DNA of 64,000 nucleotides from Hymenopellis radicata (Eukaryota; Basidiomycota; Agaricomycetes; Agaricales; Physalacriaceae): contig JADNRX010000285.1 of the NCBI GenBank assembly GCA_015501595.1, positions 1 to 64,000 of the forward strand, in the 5' to 3' direction. This document shows, piece after piece, positions 55,685 through 64,000 of this stretch (positions are counted from its first letter, which is position 1; every line of letters begins with the position of its first letter). The notes under the pieces are model-generated. The model was not told the DNA's origin. It was given only the letters and a program-made list of their open reading frames with translations, and did not search any database. Made by a program: the position numbers and the translations under genes.

Positions 55685-56967
55685 GTATGTTGTAGAGACC
55701 TCAACGAGTCACCGGGTCACCGAGTCACCCGATGACTCGACTCGCTTCGGGCACCTTGGCGTTCGGACTTGTGTGACTCATGAGTCACATACTCACGAGT
55801 GCAAGCACGGGTCTAAGTATTCACTTTCAGACTGCGAGTCATCACACGATGACTCGCAAATATTTAGATATATATTTAAACTAAATTTATGAATTTTTCG
55901 CAGAGCAAATGGTCCGCAACGTCTCGAGAACGAGACGTGCGCGATTATCCTGCCCGATTCGGCGATCCGAGCCGAGTCCCGAAGCGACGCATCAGCGTCT
56001 GATCGAGTGTTATTTCTTTCTTCTGAACCACCACCACAACCACCACAACCACCCAGAGAGTGACGATTGTCGCTCCCGCTGCTCTGACGATTGTCAGACA
56101 GCCTGTGGGGTGTGGATTTGGCTCTGGCTCTGTGCTGGGCCTGCTGCTGCTGGCTTTGCGCCAGTAGCAGATCTTGAGGACGACTTCCGTCGCTCGACTT
56201 CAAGTCGGCGACAATGACACCGGCGCTCGACTCTAAGTCGGCGTCCATATAAATGGAGACCGACTTCACATCGTCTTCATGGAAATGTAGACATGACACA
56301 TAAGCCCCAGCAAGTGGGCAGCATTCGACGATGATGGCGATGACATGACGACTGAGATGGATGGCGATGAGGAGGAGGAGGATGCAACATGAGGAGGAGG
56401 AGGAGGTGAGGGGTGGGATGATGTGAGAGGACGTCCCTCACTCCTCTACCATCTTCCCCACTCTCCTACCATCACTCCCATCCCATCCTCATGCCCAGCT
56501 GACTGTCCCCGTGCCATTGCCCGGGGATGCTCGCTGAGCATGAATACTGGAAGGTGATGGACTCACGAGTACTCACGAGTATCCGAGATGACTCAGACTC
56601 ATGGTGAGTACTCACGAGTAGACTCGCAATAACTCGCGAGTCATCGCGAGTCGAGTCCGACGCGAGTCTAAGTTTGACTTAGTCTCTTATAAACAGACTA
56701 CGATACATGGTGACAAACAAGTAGGTACCGTGTACTGTAGACTTTCATTCAATTCGTCGGGCCATGTGACCTGTGACCGGTCCGACGAAATTATAGTTTC
56801 GACGAATTACCATATATGGTAATTCCCGCCGCCGCGGAGCTGCGTCGGGAGGCTGGCGGGGGCCCCGCCGGCGATTTTTTTGGGAATTTCGCTGTGACCG
56901 CTGTGACTTTTCGTCGATTTCGGGTCGCCTGTGACCCGTGACCGACAAATTGAATTAAAGTGTACAG

Positions 56968-57717
56968 TAGAGACGGACGCGAGCCTATACTCAAGTATAT
57001 TCATACTCATCATGCGAGTAACTCATACCTCAAGACCAATACTCACGACTCACAACTCTACTCAAGACTCTACTCTACTCAAGACTCTACTCGCGAGTAT
57101 TCATGAGTCTTGAGTATATAAATACTCGAGTATACTCAAGTATACTCACCAAATTAGATAGTCGGCGGATTTATTTAAGCTAGCAAGTAGGATATTGAGT
57201 CGTATTTATATTAGTAAGGACTTTTGTTGAGACTAGAGATAAAGGTGGAGCAGGATTACAACATATCTGCTGAGCTATTGCATGTAGATGAAGTGATGAG
57301 TATTCATGAGTATGAGTCTACTAAATACTCATGGCACTAGATGTAGATTCACTACTCACCAAATACTCTAGACTCTACTCTACTGTAGTCTTTCGACCCC
57401 ATGTTCACGGGGTGTTACGCGTTATATCTGTGAACTAATAAGATGTTAGTTCATTCAGGGTCTGGTTTCCTTATAAGGAGCAGTGGCGTCAGCCGCCGCG
57501 CGCAGAATTTCCTTTTTGAGGGTCCCGAAGCGGAAAATTTGACCTGTTATGCGTTACGGGACTCAAATTAGTTCAGTTCACGACCCCATGTTACGCGTTA
57601 TGTGAACATGGGGTCGTAACACTACAGTACTCATCTGCGAGTATATTCTTGACTCGCACAATGAATACACATTTATTCACGAGTATTTTTTATACTCTAT
57701 ACTCGCGTCCATCTCTA
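56968..57717. mobile_element. hAT element (750 bp) inside the MITE terminus
   Basis: Target duplication GTGTACAG at 56960-56967 and 57718-57725. Ends TAGAGACGGACGCGAG (left) and reverse complement TAGAGATGGACGCGAG (right). Arms carry repeated ACTCAAGACTC/ACTCGCGAGT motifs like the outer element, so the two are probably related families. Non-coding. Confidence 0.88.
57381..57629. mobile_element. TACTGTAG-type MITE (249 bp), innermost
   Basis: Left TACTGTAGTCTTTCGACCCC; right reverse complement TACTGTAGTGTTACGACCCC; CATGTTCAC follows at both ends. The interior has GTTACGCGTTAT repeats. Flanking CTC on both sides may be a 3-bp duplication. Confidence 0.75.
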
Positions 57718-57741
57718 GTGTACAGTATGTAGTCTGTCAGA

Positions 57742-58168
57742 GATCGCGCCCCCCTTGGGTGGGAACTGGCGGATTACGTGATATCCAAATTGGGATGATG
57801 CGCTGTGGACACGTTTAGTTGCATATCCTGATTCAACAACATAATACAAGCTGTTGATGTATGCTATAAGCTAACTCACTCTATTGGTAAAAATTTTTGA
57901 GCTCAATAATGTTAGACCTTGAAGATATAGTGGATTTGTAGGTTGCCGGGTGGCTGTGCAGCCGACGCGCATGGAATGGAATCTTACTCGATTCGGGCTC
58001 TCCTGAGCCCCAAAAATACCTCAGCTACATTCCATAGTGTAACTTAAAGTCGTTCACTGCAAAATTACATGACAAGATAGTGTACATGCTCTGCGACGCG
58101 TCCACGGCGCGTCATCCCAATTTGGATATCACGTAATCTGCCGGTTCCCACCCAAGGGGGGCGCGATC
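57742..58168. mobile_element. MITE (427 bp) with about 60-bp inverted repeats
   Basis: Inverted repeats start GATCGCGCCCCCCTTGGGTG at both ends and continue through GGATTACGTGATATCC / AGATTACGTGATATCC with about three mismatches in 60. The interior is AT-rich and non-coding. A target duplication could not be assigned because the terminus itself is near GATC. Superfamily unknown. Confidence 0.75.
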
Positions 58169-58265
58169 ACCACAGGACTAAGTTTGACTTGTTTTGACGT
58201 GAGTACTTGCGTCGCGAGTCGCGAGTCTGACTCGCGTCAGACTCATTGAGGTCTCTAGTATGTTG

Positions 58266-60090
58266 TCATTTCCGGGTTGTGCTAGCATCGTCGCTGTGGA
58301 AGTGGTGGCGGAGGTGGTGTCATCATGGGGGCTGTGGCTGTGGTCCTCGTGCTGGGGTCTAAGCGTTGCGAGGTGGTGGTGGTTGGAGGTCAAGATCTGA
58401 CCATCGATCACCACTCGAATGATCAGACTGAATGACGGAACTCATCTCGGAAGAGCTCTAGAGACGCAACGAAGGCTGTGTTCGCACTCGGATATGTCGG
58501 GATGTGTTCTTATAGTGTATTCAAACATCTTTAATTTTTACTCATTTTTGGGTGGTAGAGGAGTCTTACTCGCATCTAAAGTACAGTATCCTATCATGAA
58601 CTGTAAGTATAAAGTGTTGTGAACTGAATTCACTATGAGTTTTATAGCGAAAACAAACATTGTTATTGTTATTGAATTTATCAACTATCTAAAAGGCCCA
58701 TCACACTGAATGAAGAGCAATATAACAAAAATTATGGAAGTGAGTGCCGGAGTTCTCAGTTCACGCTGCATTTCAGAGATGGGTACTACTATAACGCCCA
58801 CGAAGCATAGTAATAAAGTCCTAATGCTTTAGTGTGCACACGATACCTAGTTCAAGTGTGGTGGTCCCATATTCAACTTTTACTAAGTGCCATTTTATTG
58901 CTGCCTGACAAGTCTTGACCGATCATAGCTGGTCTTAACTCGGTTATGGTTATGATTGGTTAAAACTACTTAACCAGATATAACTTGACCAGTCTGACTG
59001 CTTAACTGGTTATGGTTAAGGGTTAAGGGAAATCGCTATTTGTGTAACTGGTCCGATCACTAGTCTCTTCCAAACAGACACTACATACAAGACGATCGGC
59101 AAGCGATGTATGTATGTAGTCTGTCGTTTAAGTCCAATCGGTAGGGCGGTTAAATTCTATGATGTCATGGTATGCACGTGCAGTGCTGACACGTCCTTTT
59201 TTTGCAATGATCGGTTCCCTCTTAACTTCTACTATCGTGTGTACATGCAACTGACGCGATTTCTGGCGTCGTTTTTGCTGCATGGCCTTCTTTGGACCAT
59301 CTTCGACTAACACAGGTGGCAAACTGACAGCAACTCGATCGAGTTGCCGAACAGGCAACTGCTCAGCAACTGCTTGAGCAACTCCCACTTGAAACGTGCG
59401 GCATAAGTCCTAAAATGGATCCTACCTTGCTCCGGGTATGACATAAGGCTTGTACTTAAAACAGTCTGCGTGTAGCCTCGTGTAGTTAGTTCAGACTTAT
59501 GTCTACTTATGTACAGTCACATCTCCGGAAGCATTTTCTTACACGAGACATTGACTCCGGGATGCTCTGAAACCTGAGGCTCTAACAGCGCGAGACGGAA
59601 GACGTACAACAAGTATATTAAGGAATCACATTCGCAACATCGTCAACAGCTAGAAAGACTACAAAGTTCATTACTAAAGAGAGAAATCAAGACGTCTTTC
59701 ATATCGGCTCCTTCTGCGGCGTTGGCAACGGAGGAAGAGGCAACGTCCTAGTAAGACTAGCCCTCCGAAACACCTGATCATACTCTGAAGGCAGTGTAGC
59801 CGTATCATCATGATTCATCATCGGGCTGCACGGGCCCAGCATCCCTCTCTCGCCTGTGCGACGGACTTGGCGCGGCGGCGGACGTGCTACCGCTCACCCT
59901 TTAATTCCCTTGTTTGCCTAACCTATAGTCCGAGGACAACACTCTGTTTGCCTAATAGTCAGCCCAACGACTACTAGTCGCCCTACACATATTTGGCAAA
60001 TATGTTCTTCTTTGGCAAATAAAAATTCAAATACTTAGGACTCAAGCACAACGGAACACTGTAAAAGAGATACTCAAGAGTGTTCGTAGA
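58266..60090. other. Gene-poor interval with small hairpins
   Basis: No gene seen. Around 58920-59040 there are repeated TTAACCAGT/ACTGGTTA motifs suggestive of another decayed element. Bases about 59072-59135 form a hairpin with arms ACAGAC..ACTACATAC and GTATGTAGTCTGT. Confidence 0.35.
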
Positions 60091-60093
60091 AGC

Positions 60094-60168
60094 ATAGCAG
60101 GATTCGAACCTGCAGCATTCAGCATGCTTTACTTCAGAGCATTATGCCGCTGAACCACAGATGCTTGG
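60094..60168 (-). tRNA. tRNA-like sequence 1, probably tRNA-derived
   Basis: Reverse strand begins AAGCATCTGTGGTTCAGCGG and has a good T-arm GCAGGTTCGAATCCTGC. Acceptor arms pair over about six bases with one mismatch and the D-arm is recognisable, but no normal 7-base anticodon loop with a 5-bp stem can be drawn. So this may be a tRNA pseudogene or the head of a SINE. Confidence 0.35.
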
Positions 60169-60244
60169 CTGACCTCAACCCAGCAGCGTCATAGTACCTC
60201 GTTACCACGAGGTAGTGGCAAAAGTTGTCCCACACTAGCCTTAA

Positions 60245-60318
60245 GCACACCCGTAGTCGAACCCGCGACCTCAGGTTAACTTGGTAGCGCACACTCGACC
60301 ACTGAACCACAGGTGCTT
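60245..60318 (-). tRNA. tRNA-like sequence 2, probably tRNA-derived
   Basis: Reverse strand begins AAGCACCTGTGGTTCAGTGG and has CGCGGGTTCGACTACGGG as a damaged T-arm. It starts like the first tRNA-like sequence 80 bases away. The anticodon arm does not fold convincingly. Confidence 0.3.
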
Positions 60319-60471
60319 GTACATTGATGTGCCGGCACCTTGACTATACCTTCATCGTCACATTCACCTCAACTTCTGATACTCAGATATTCTTGTACTA
60401 CTCTCCCGCAGTCTCAAAGAAATAAATTTAAAAAAAACATATATAATTCAATAAATGTTTGCCCAATATTT

Positions 60472-63400
60472 CTACTCTGTATCTGCATCCGCGTCATCTT
60501 CATCTTCACTGTCACCCTGCTCTTCCGCCTCATTCGTTTCATTCCAGTCCTCCGCTTCGTCGACTTCAATCCCGCCAGCTTCCCATATCGCTCTGAAAGC
60601 GCCTACCAATGTGCGCTGTGTGGCGGCCTGCTGAGCTGCATATGCACGTATACCCTCCTTAATATCCGCACCAAGTTCCGTGTTCTCGCTCTCCCGGCGC
60701 GCATCCCACCAAATCGCTCTCTCCTCCAACGTCACTGGTATGCGTCGCATCTCTTCCTCTAGTACGTTCACCTCTTCGGTCCAGCGATTCGATCTGGCCC
60801 TGCTCTTCAACCATTCCATGTGGCAGCCTGACTCAGTTAATCAATTAGTGTACCTGAAGAATTACAATCTTACCTTCGACCACATCAATACCGTGGCCCG
60901 TCTCATTCGCCCAAATCCACGACAACTCCGCCGCACCTTCACCCAACGGCATTAGCACATCAATATCAAAGCCACCCCCCGTCATGTTATTTACATCGGC
61001 CTGTCGCAGAGGTCGAAGCTCGACGGACCAAGCACCACCCGGATCAAGCGCTCGAGGGCCCGGCGACAATGCCTATACTTGTCCGCGTTAAAATCCCGTC
61101 GAGCCTCAATGGTTTTGATAGAGCTTTGCGACCGTGTCAGGACAGCTTGGCCATCTGTCTCGTCGCGTCGAAAGGCTGCGTAGGTCCGCAGCCCACGCTC
61201 ACAGTCCCGCATAGCATGGAGCGCATCGTTGCATTGCGTTATACGGAGTTCCTTCTCCTTCGCCGGGAAACCTGGTGAACAAACCGTCTGTCGTACGTTC
61301 GCGTCAAAATCCGAAGGCATCCACAACTTCTGGTCCTCGACATCAATTGGCACCCTACGGGCAACCGTTTCGGCCGCCAACCGAGCAGCCACCCCAGGCA
61401 TATAAACGAGCTGACTGCTTCGGAACAATCGGATTTGCCTGGACAGTGCTTCGCGCTTCCTTTGTATATCGCTGGCTTGACCTTGGGTGAGTGTCCCTTC
61501 GCCGTCTGTTAGAAGTCGCAATTTTTGCCTAGGATGACCGTCACTTGCACAGTTTCAACAACGCGTTAAGAAGGATGTGACGTACTGCTGCTGCTCGATC
61601 GAGAAACCCAATGCCAGACATCCAGTCGGCAAAGTATCGTGCAACCGCGGTGCACCCTGTTCAATGGCCAGACGCTCTGCCTCTCGCATTCGATAGCGTG
61701 CCTGGCCCTCCGTCTCATCTATGAGATAGTTAGCAGTCGAAAGATAGCGCGAAGTGTTACCTACGTTTTACGACCTGCGCATATGGATTCTCAATCTCTG
61801 CGTGATGCCTCTCGCGCTCCCACGCCTCAATTCCTTCCGTCCAACGAGAAACAGTGTCGGCGGGTAGATGATTGGTGAAATCCTCATGCAAGCCGACTTG
61901 CTTTAGACTCTGCTTGCGAGCTTTTACCAGCCGCTTCAAGGTGATCATTCCTGTACTCCGCAATCAGCTACGCAATTCCCTCAAGTAGAGGATACGGCAC
62001 TTGCCCAAATTGATTAGTTTGCACCAGTTATGAAATTGAAACTGGTCATCCAGCGTATCCGCTCGCGATCCAGGTCCCATTTCCTTGATGCTAGCGGCGC
62101 ACATTCGGACGAATGCCCAAACTCGCTCGATGGCTTCCCCATCAGTTCGTCCATTCCAGGCTGAATTCCCATGGCGTACTCGACTTGACATTCAATTTGA
62201 TGACAGGGAGCATGCGCTTTCGGAATCGCGGGCATCGTCTCCATGGTTTGCGGTAGCTGTAGTTCCTCGGGCAGAGTCTCCATGCGCGTCAGGAAATTCT
62301 TGATCATTGACACGCTATGTCATACGAAAAGCAGACCTCTTTTAGCTCGTGGTCGTCACGCAGGCTGTGCACGCCACGAAATCACTATTGCAAAACCTGA
62401 TAGGCGTTCTTCAACGTTACGTAGATGTATAACGCAAAAAATCATACCGTTCGCCCTTCTGCAAATTTCCCACGGACTGTGGAGACACCATTTCATGGCG
62501 CGAACACATGGCGGCGACCACGCCAGTGCAGCGTAGCCCCGTGTTATTCTTCGAATCGGCGTGGGCAATGGCCCTGAACCCGCTGCAAGTATTCATCTAG
62601 ATGACACCCTCAACCCAAGCCTAGAGTCGCTGACAGCCATTGACTTACATCTTTCTGGCTCGCATTCTTCAATACGTGCAACCCGTAATCGCCTGCATCA
62701 TCCAACATGAAGCCCGCGCCCGGATGTAGTGAAGGATCCGTTGCTTGATTGGATCGATGTAAATTGGTGAGGCGGAAACAGGCATCCAAAGAAATCGTCT
62801 TGCGGTAGATATACCTTAGGCCCATCAGTTAATCACTTCTCGTTCCATCAATGAATGTATAACTCACTGATTAACACGCTCTTTCCAGTCTGGCGGCAGA
62901 TTCACGGACGGAATAGGACAAGCTGGACATCTCAGGACGAGCTCCCTGGCTCGAAATGACTGGCACCGTCCCTTTCACTGCCTTTGCCGCACGCATCATG
63001 AACAGAAGATGTCGATACTGACGAATCATGCGTAGGAACGGTTGATATCGCTTCTATAACCTCATTAGCATCAAGTAAAACGCGTAAAACTTGGCTACCT
63101 TGGGGACTTTGATTCCCAATGCATCGGTTAGATAAATCATCGACTTATAGAAGGCATACGCCGACAGTTTCCCATTCAAGGTCAGAGCGTGGAATAGATC
63201 AAGAGCGTCCAGAGTTGCGCATGTAGCCGGCAGACGTACAGTCGCCGGATACCAACCAAACCGTAGCAATTGCTGCCGTCGCGGTACAGACTGTAAACAG
63301 TTGCAATACCGAACCGACACGTCGTGAATGCCATTCGAATGGATGATGACTAGGCGCTCAGTCGTTCGCGGCATAAAACATTTCGAACCGTCCTCGTGGC

Positions 63401-63998
63401 CTAAATACACTCGCAGGCCAGCCGCTGCAAGGGTATACGAACAAATTTCTCGCCATCCCATTTCTTCCACGGCAAATTTCAAAAATACATCCAGCAAAAG
63501 GGCGAGAAGCGTACCTGTATAATATGGAGGGGTTTCGTAGCATGTTCCGAAAGACAGCACGCCTTGCAAATGAGGCGGCTGGGAGCACATTTTCCGACAG
63601 CGATACAGATCACTCTCGGGCTGCTTGCAGCCCGCACAAGCATCCGGAGGACAATTCCCCCGCCCCTTCAGCCTCAGCAGTTCGTACAGAAACTCCTGGC
63701 GAAGTTATACGTTCCTCCGCGCCCTGCCCAAACATCCATGGCACGTCGCTAACGATATCATTGGTGCCAGTCAACAAAGAGGACTGAATCATACTCACTC
63801 GCCCAGGACGTCTCGTTGTCGGGAAAGCGTGTTTCGCTTCTCTGGCTCCTTGGCAATCTCAGCGTCGCTGTCGCTGTCCACCCAATCAAGCACGACATCT
63901 GGCGCCGGTTCTTCTCCATCGCTCGATTCCTCTATGACCGTCCAAGTCTCCCTGTACTTCGTGTTCACCTGGCTGCTAAAACTAGGCCCAGCCTCCAT
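60472..63998 (-). CDS. KDZ (Kyakuja-Dileera-Zisupton) transposase with CxC zinc region
   Basis: Multi-exon reverse-strand gene from ATG at 63998 (acidic N terminus with SSDGEEPAPDVVLDWVDSDS). The next exons give a Cys-rich segment ACAGCKQPESDLYRC, then GIHDVSVRYCNCLQ, RFGWYPATVRLP and GKLSAYAFYKSMIYLTDALG (CxC2 domain pattern), then CPACPIPSVNLPPDWKE, TISLDACFRLTNLHRS, GFMLDDAGDYGLHVL, GLRCTGVVAAMCSRHEMVSP, NLQKGERYDF, GNSAWNGRTDGEAIERVWAF and KEMGPGSRADTLDDQF, all signature blocks of KDZ transposases. A long coiled helical C-terminal part ends at 60472. No internal stops were noticed within recognised exons, so it may be functional. The right end of the element lies beyond the window. Confidence 0.88.
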
Positions 63999-64000
63999 GA

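Larger units (their letters stand above)
56733..57727. mobile_element. MITE, TACTGTAGACTT family (copy 2), split by a hAT element
   Basis: Left end TACTGTAGACTTTCATTC followed by AATTCGTCGG; the right end (reverse complement TACTGTACACTTTAATTC, AATTTGTCGG) is interrupted within the last 10 bases by the hAT insertion at 56968-57717. Without the insertion the element is about 237 bp. The core has AATTACCATATATGGTAATT as in copy 1. Confidence 0.7.
55693..58257. mobile_element. hAT element, outermost of a four-level nest
   Basis: Target duplication GTATGTTG at 55685-55692 and 58258-58265. Ends TAGAGACCTCAACGAGTC (left) and reverse complement TAGAGACCTCAATGAGTC (right). Arms are packed with GAGTC/GACTC repeats (CTCGCGAGTC, ACTCACGAGT). 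No transposase recognised. It contains the MITE 56733-57727, the hAT 56968-57717, the MITE 57381-57629 and the MITE 57742-58168. Confidence 0.9.

Noticed and set aside
55909..56299. Overlapping frames in the GAGTC-rich hAT element
   Set aside because: They are made of the element's subterminal repeats and low-complexity His/Ser runs, with no transposase motif.
58910..59050. Another hAT element with TTAACCAGT repeats
   Set aside because: Repeat motifs are suggestive, but no pair of termini or 8-bp duplication could be found.

Overview
The window looks like an accessory, repeat-rich stretch of a basidiomycete (Agaricomycete) nuclear genome. Evidence: genes split by very short introns (about 48-60 nt), about 50% GC, a BCS1-like AAA ATPase, fungal NOD-like receptor parts, Zn-cluster and C2H2 regulators, paired 'HxDxR..N / IIDFD' kinases, and above all a KDZ (Kyakuja-Dileera-Zisupton) transposase with a TET/JBP-type oxygenase relic, a pairing described for basidiomycetes. 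No ribosomal RNA, LTR retrotransposon, CRISPR or operon-like structure was seen.

Layout. 0-13 kb holds ordinary genes: a double-homeodomain-like protein (5' end cut by the window), two tandem paralogous regulators sharing an N-terminal half but ending in different zinc domains, an Sm-like (LSMD1) relic, a flavin monooxygenase with one internal stop, a coiled-coil protein and a six-exon BCS1-like gene whose splicing closes exactly in frame. 14-19 kb holds a tandem pair of atypical kinase genes. 19-25 kb is a graveyard of segmental duplicates: a truncated DUF6697-like gene, a rearranged copy of the coil/Sm-like/FMO block, and an HMG-CoA reductase relic. 25.6-29.1 kb has a small hAT element and an NLR (NB-ARC + TPR) gene whose 3' two thirds are strikingly AT-rich and frameshifted. 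32.6-37.1 kb is a PIF/Harbinger transposon with perfect 139-bp inverted repeats and both of its genes, its transposase broken by a hAT element. 38-46 kb carries MITEs, a hAT nested in a hAT, two paralogous small membrane proteins and further relics. 46-51.5 kb has an FG-rich disordered protein and a DUF6697-like gene with a CACTA-like element inserted in an intron. 52-54 kb is the TET/JBP-like relic, 54.2-58.3 kb is a four-level nest of small DNA transposons, and 60.5-64 kb is the KDZ transposase.

The recurring theme is local copying. A coiled-coil exon occurs four times, usually divergent from an Sm-like exon. The FMO, homeodomain, kinase, DUF6697, membrane-protein and coiled-coil genes each occur at least twice in 64 kb. 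Most second copies are broken by small frameshifts, stops or transposons. Six hAT-type insertions could be delimited to the base from 8-bp target duplications. I ran no database search: family names rest on motif recognition, and exon borders on consensus splice sites and reading frame.
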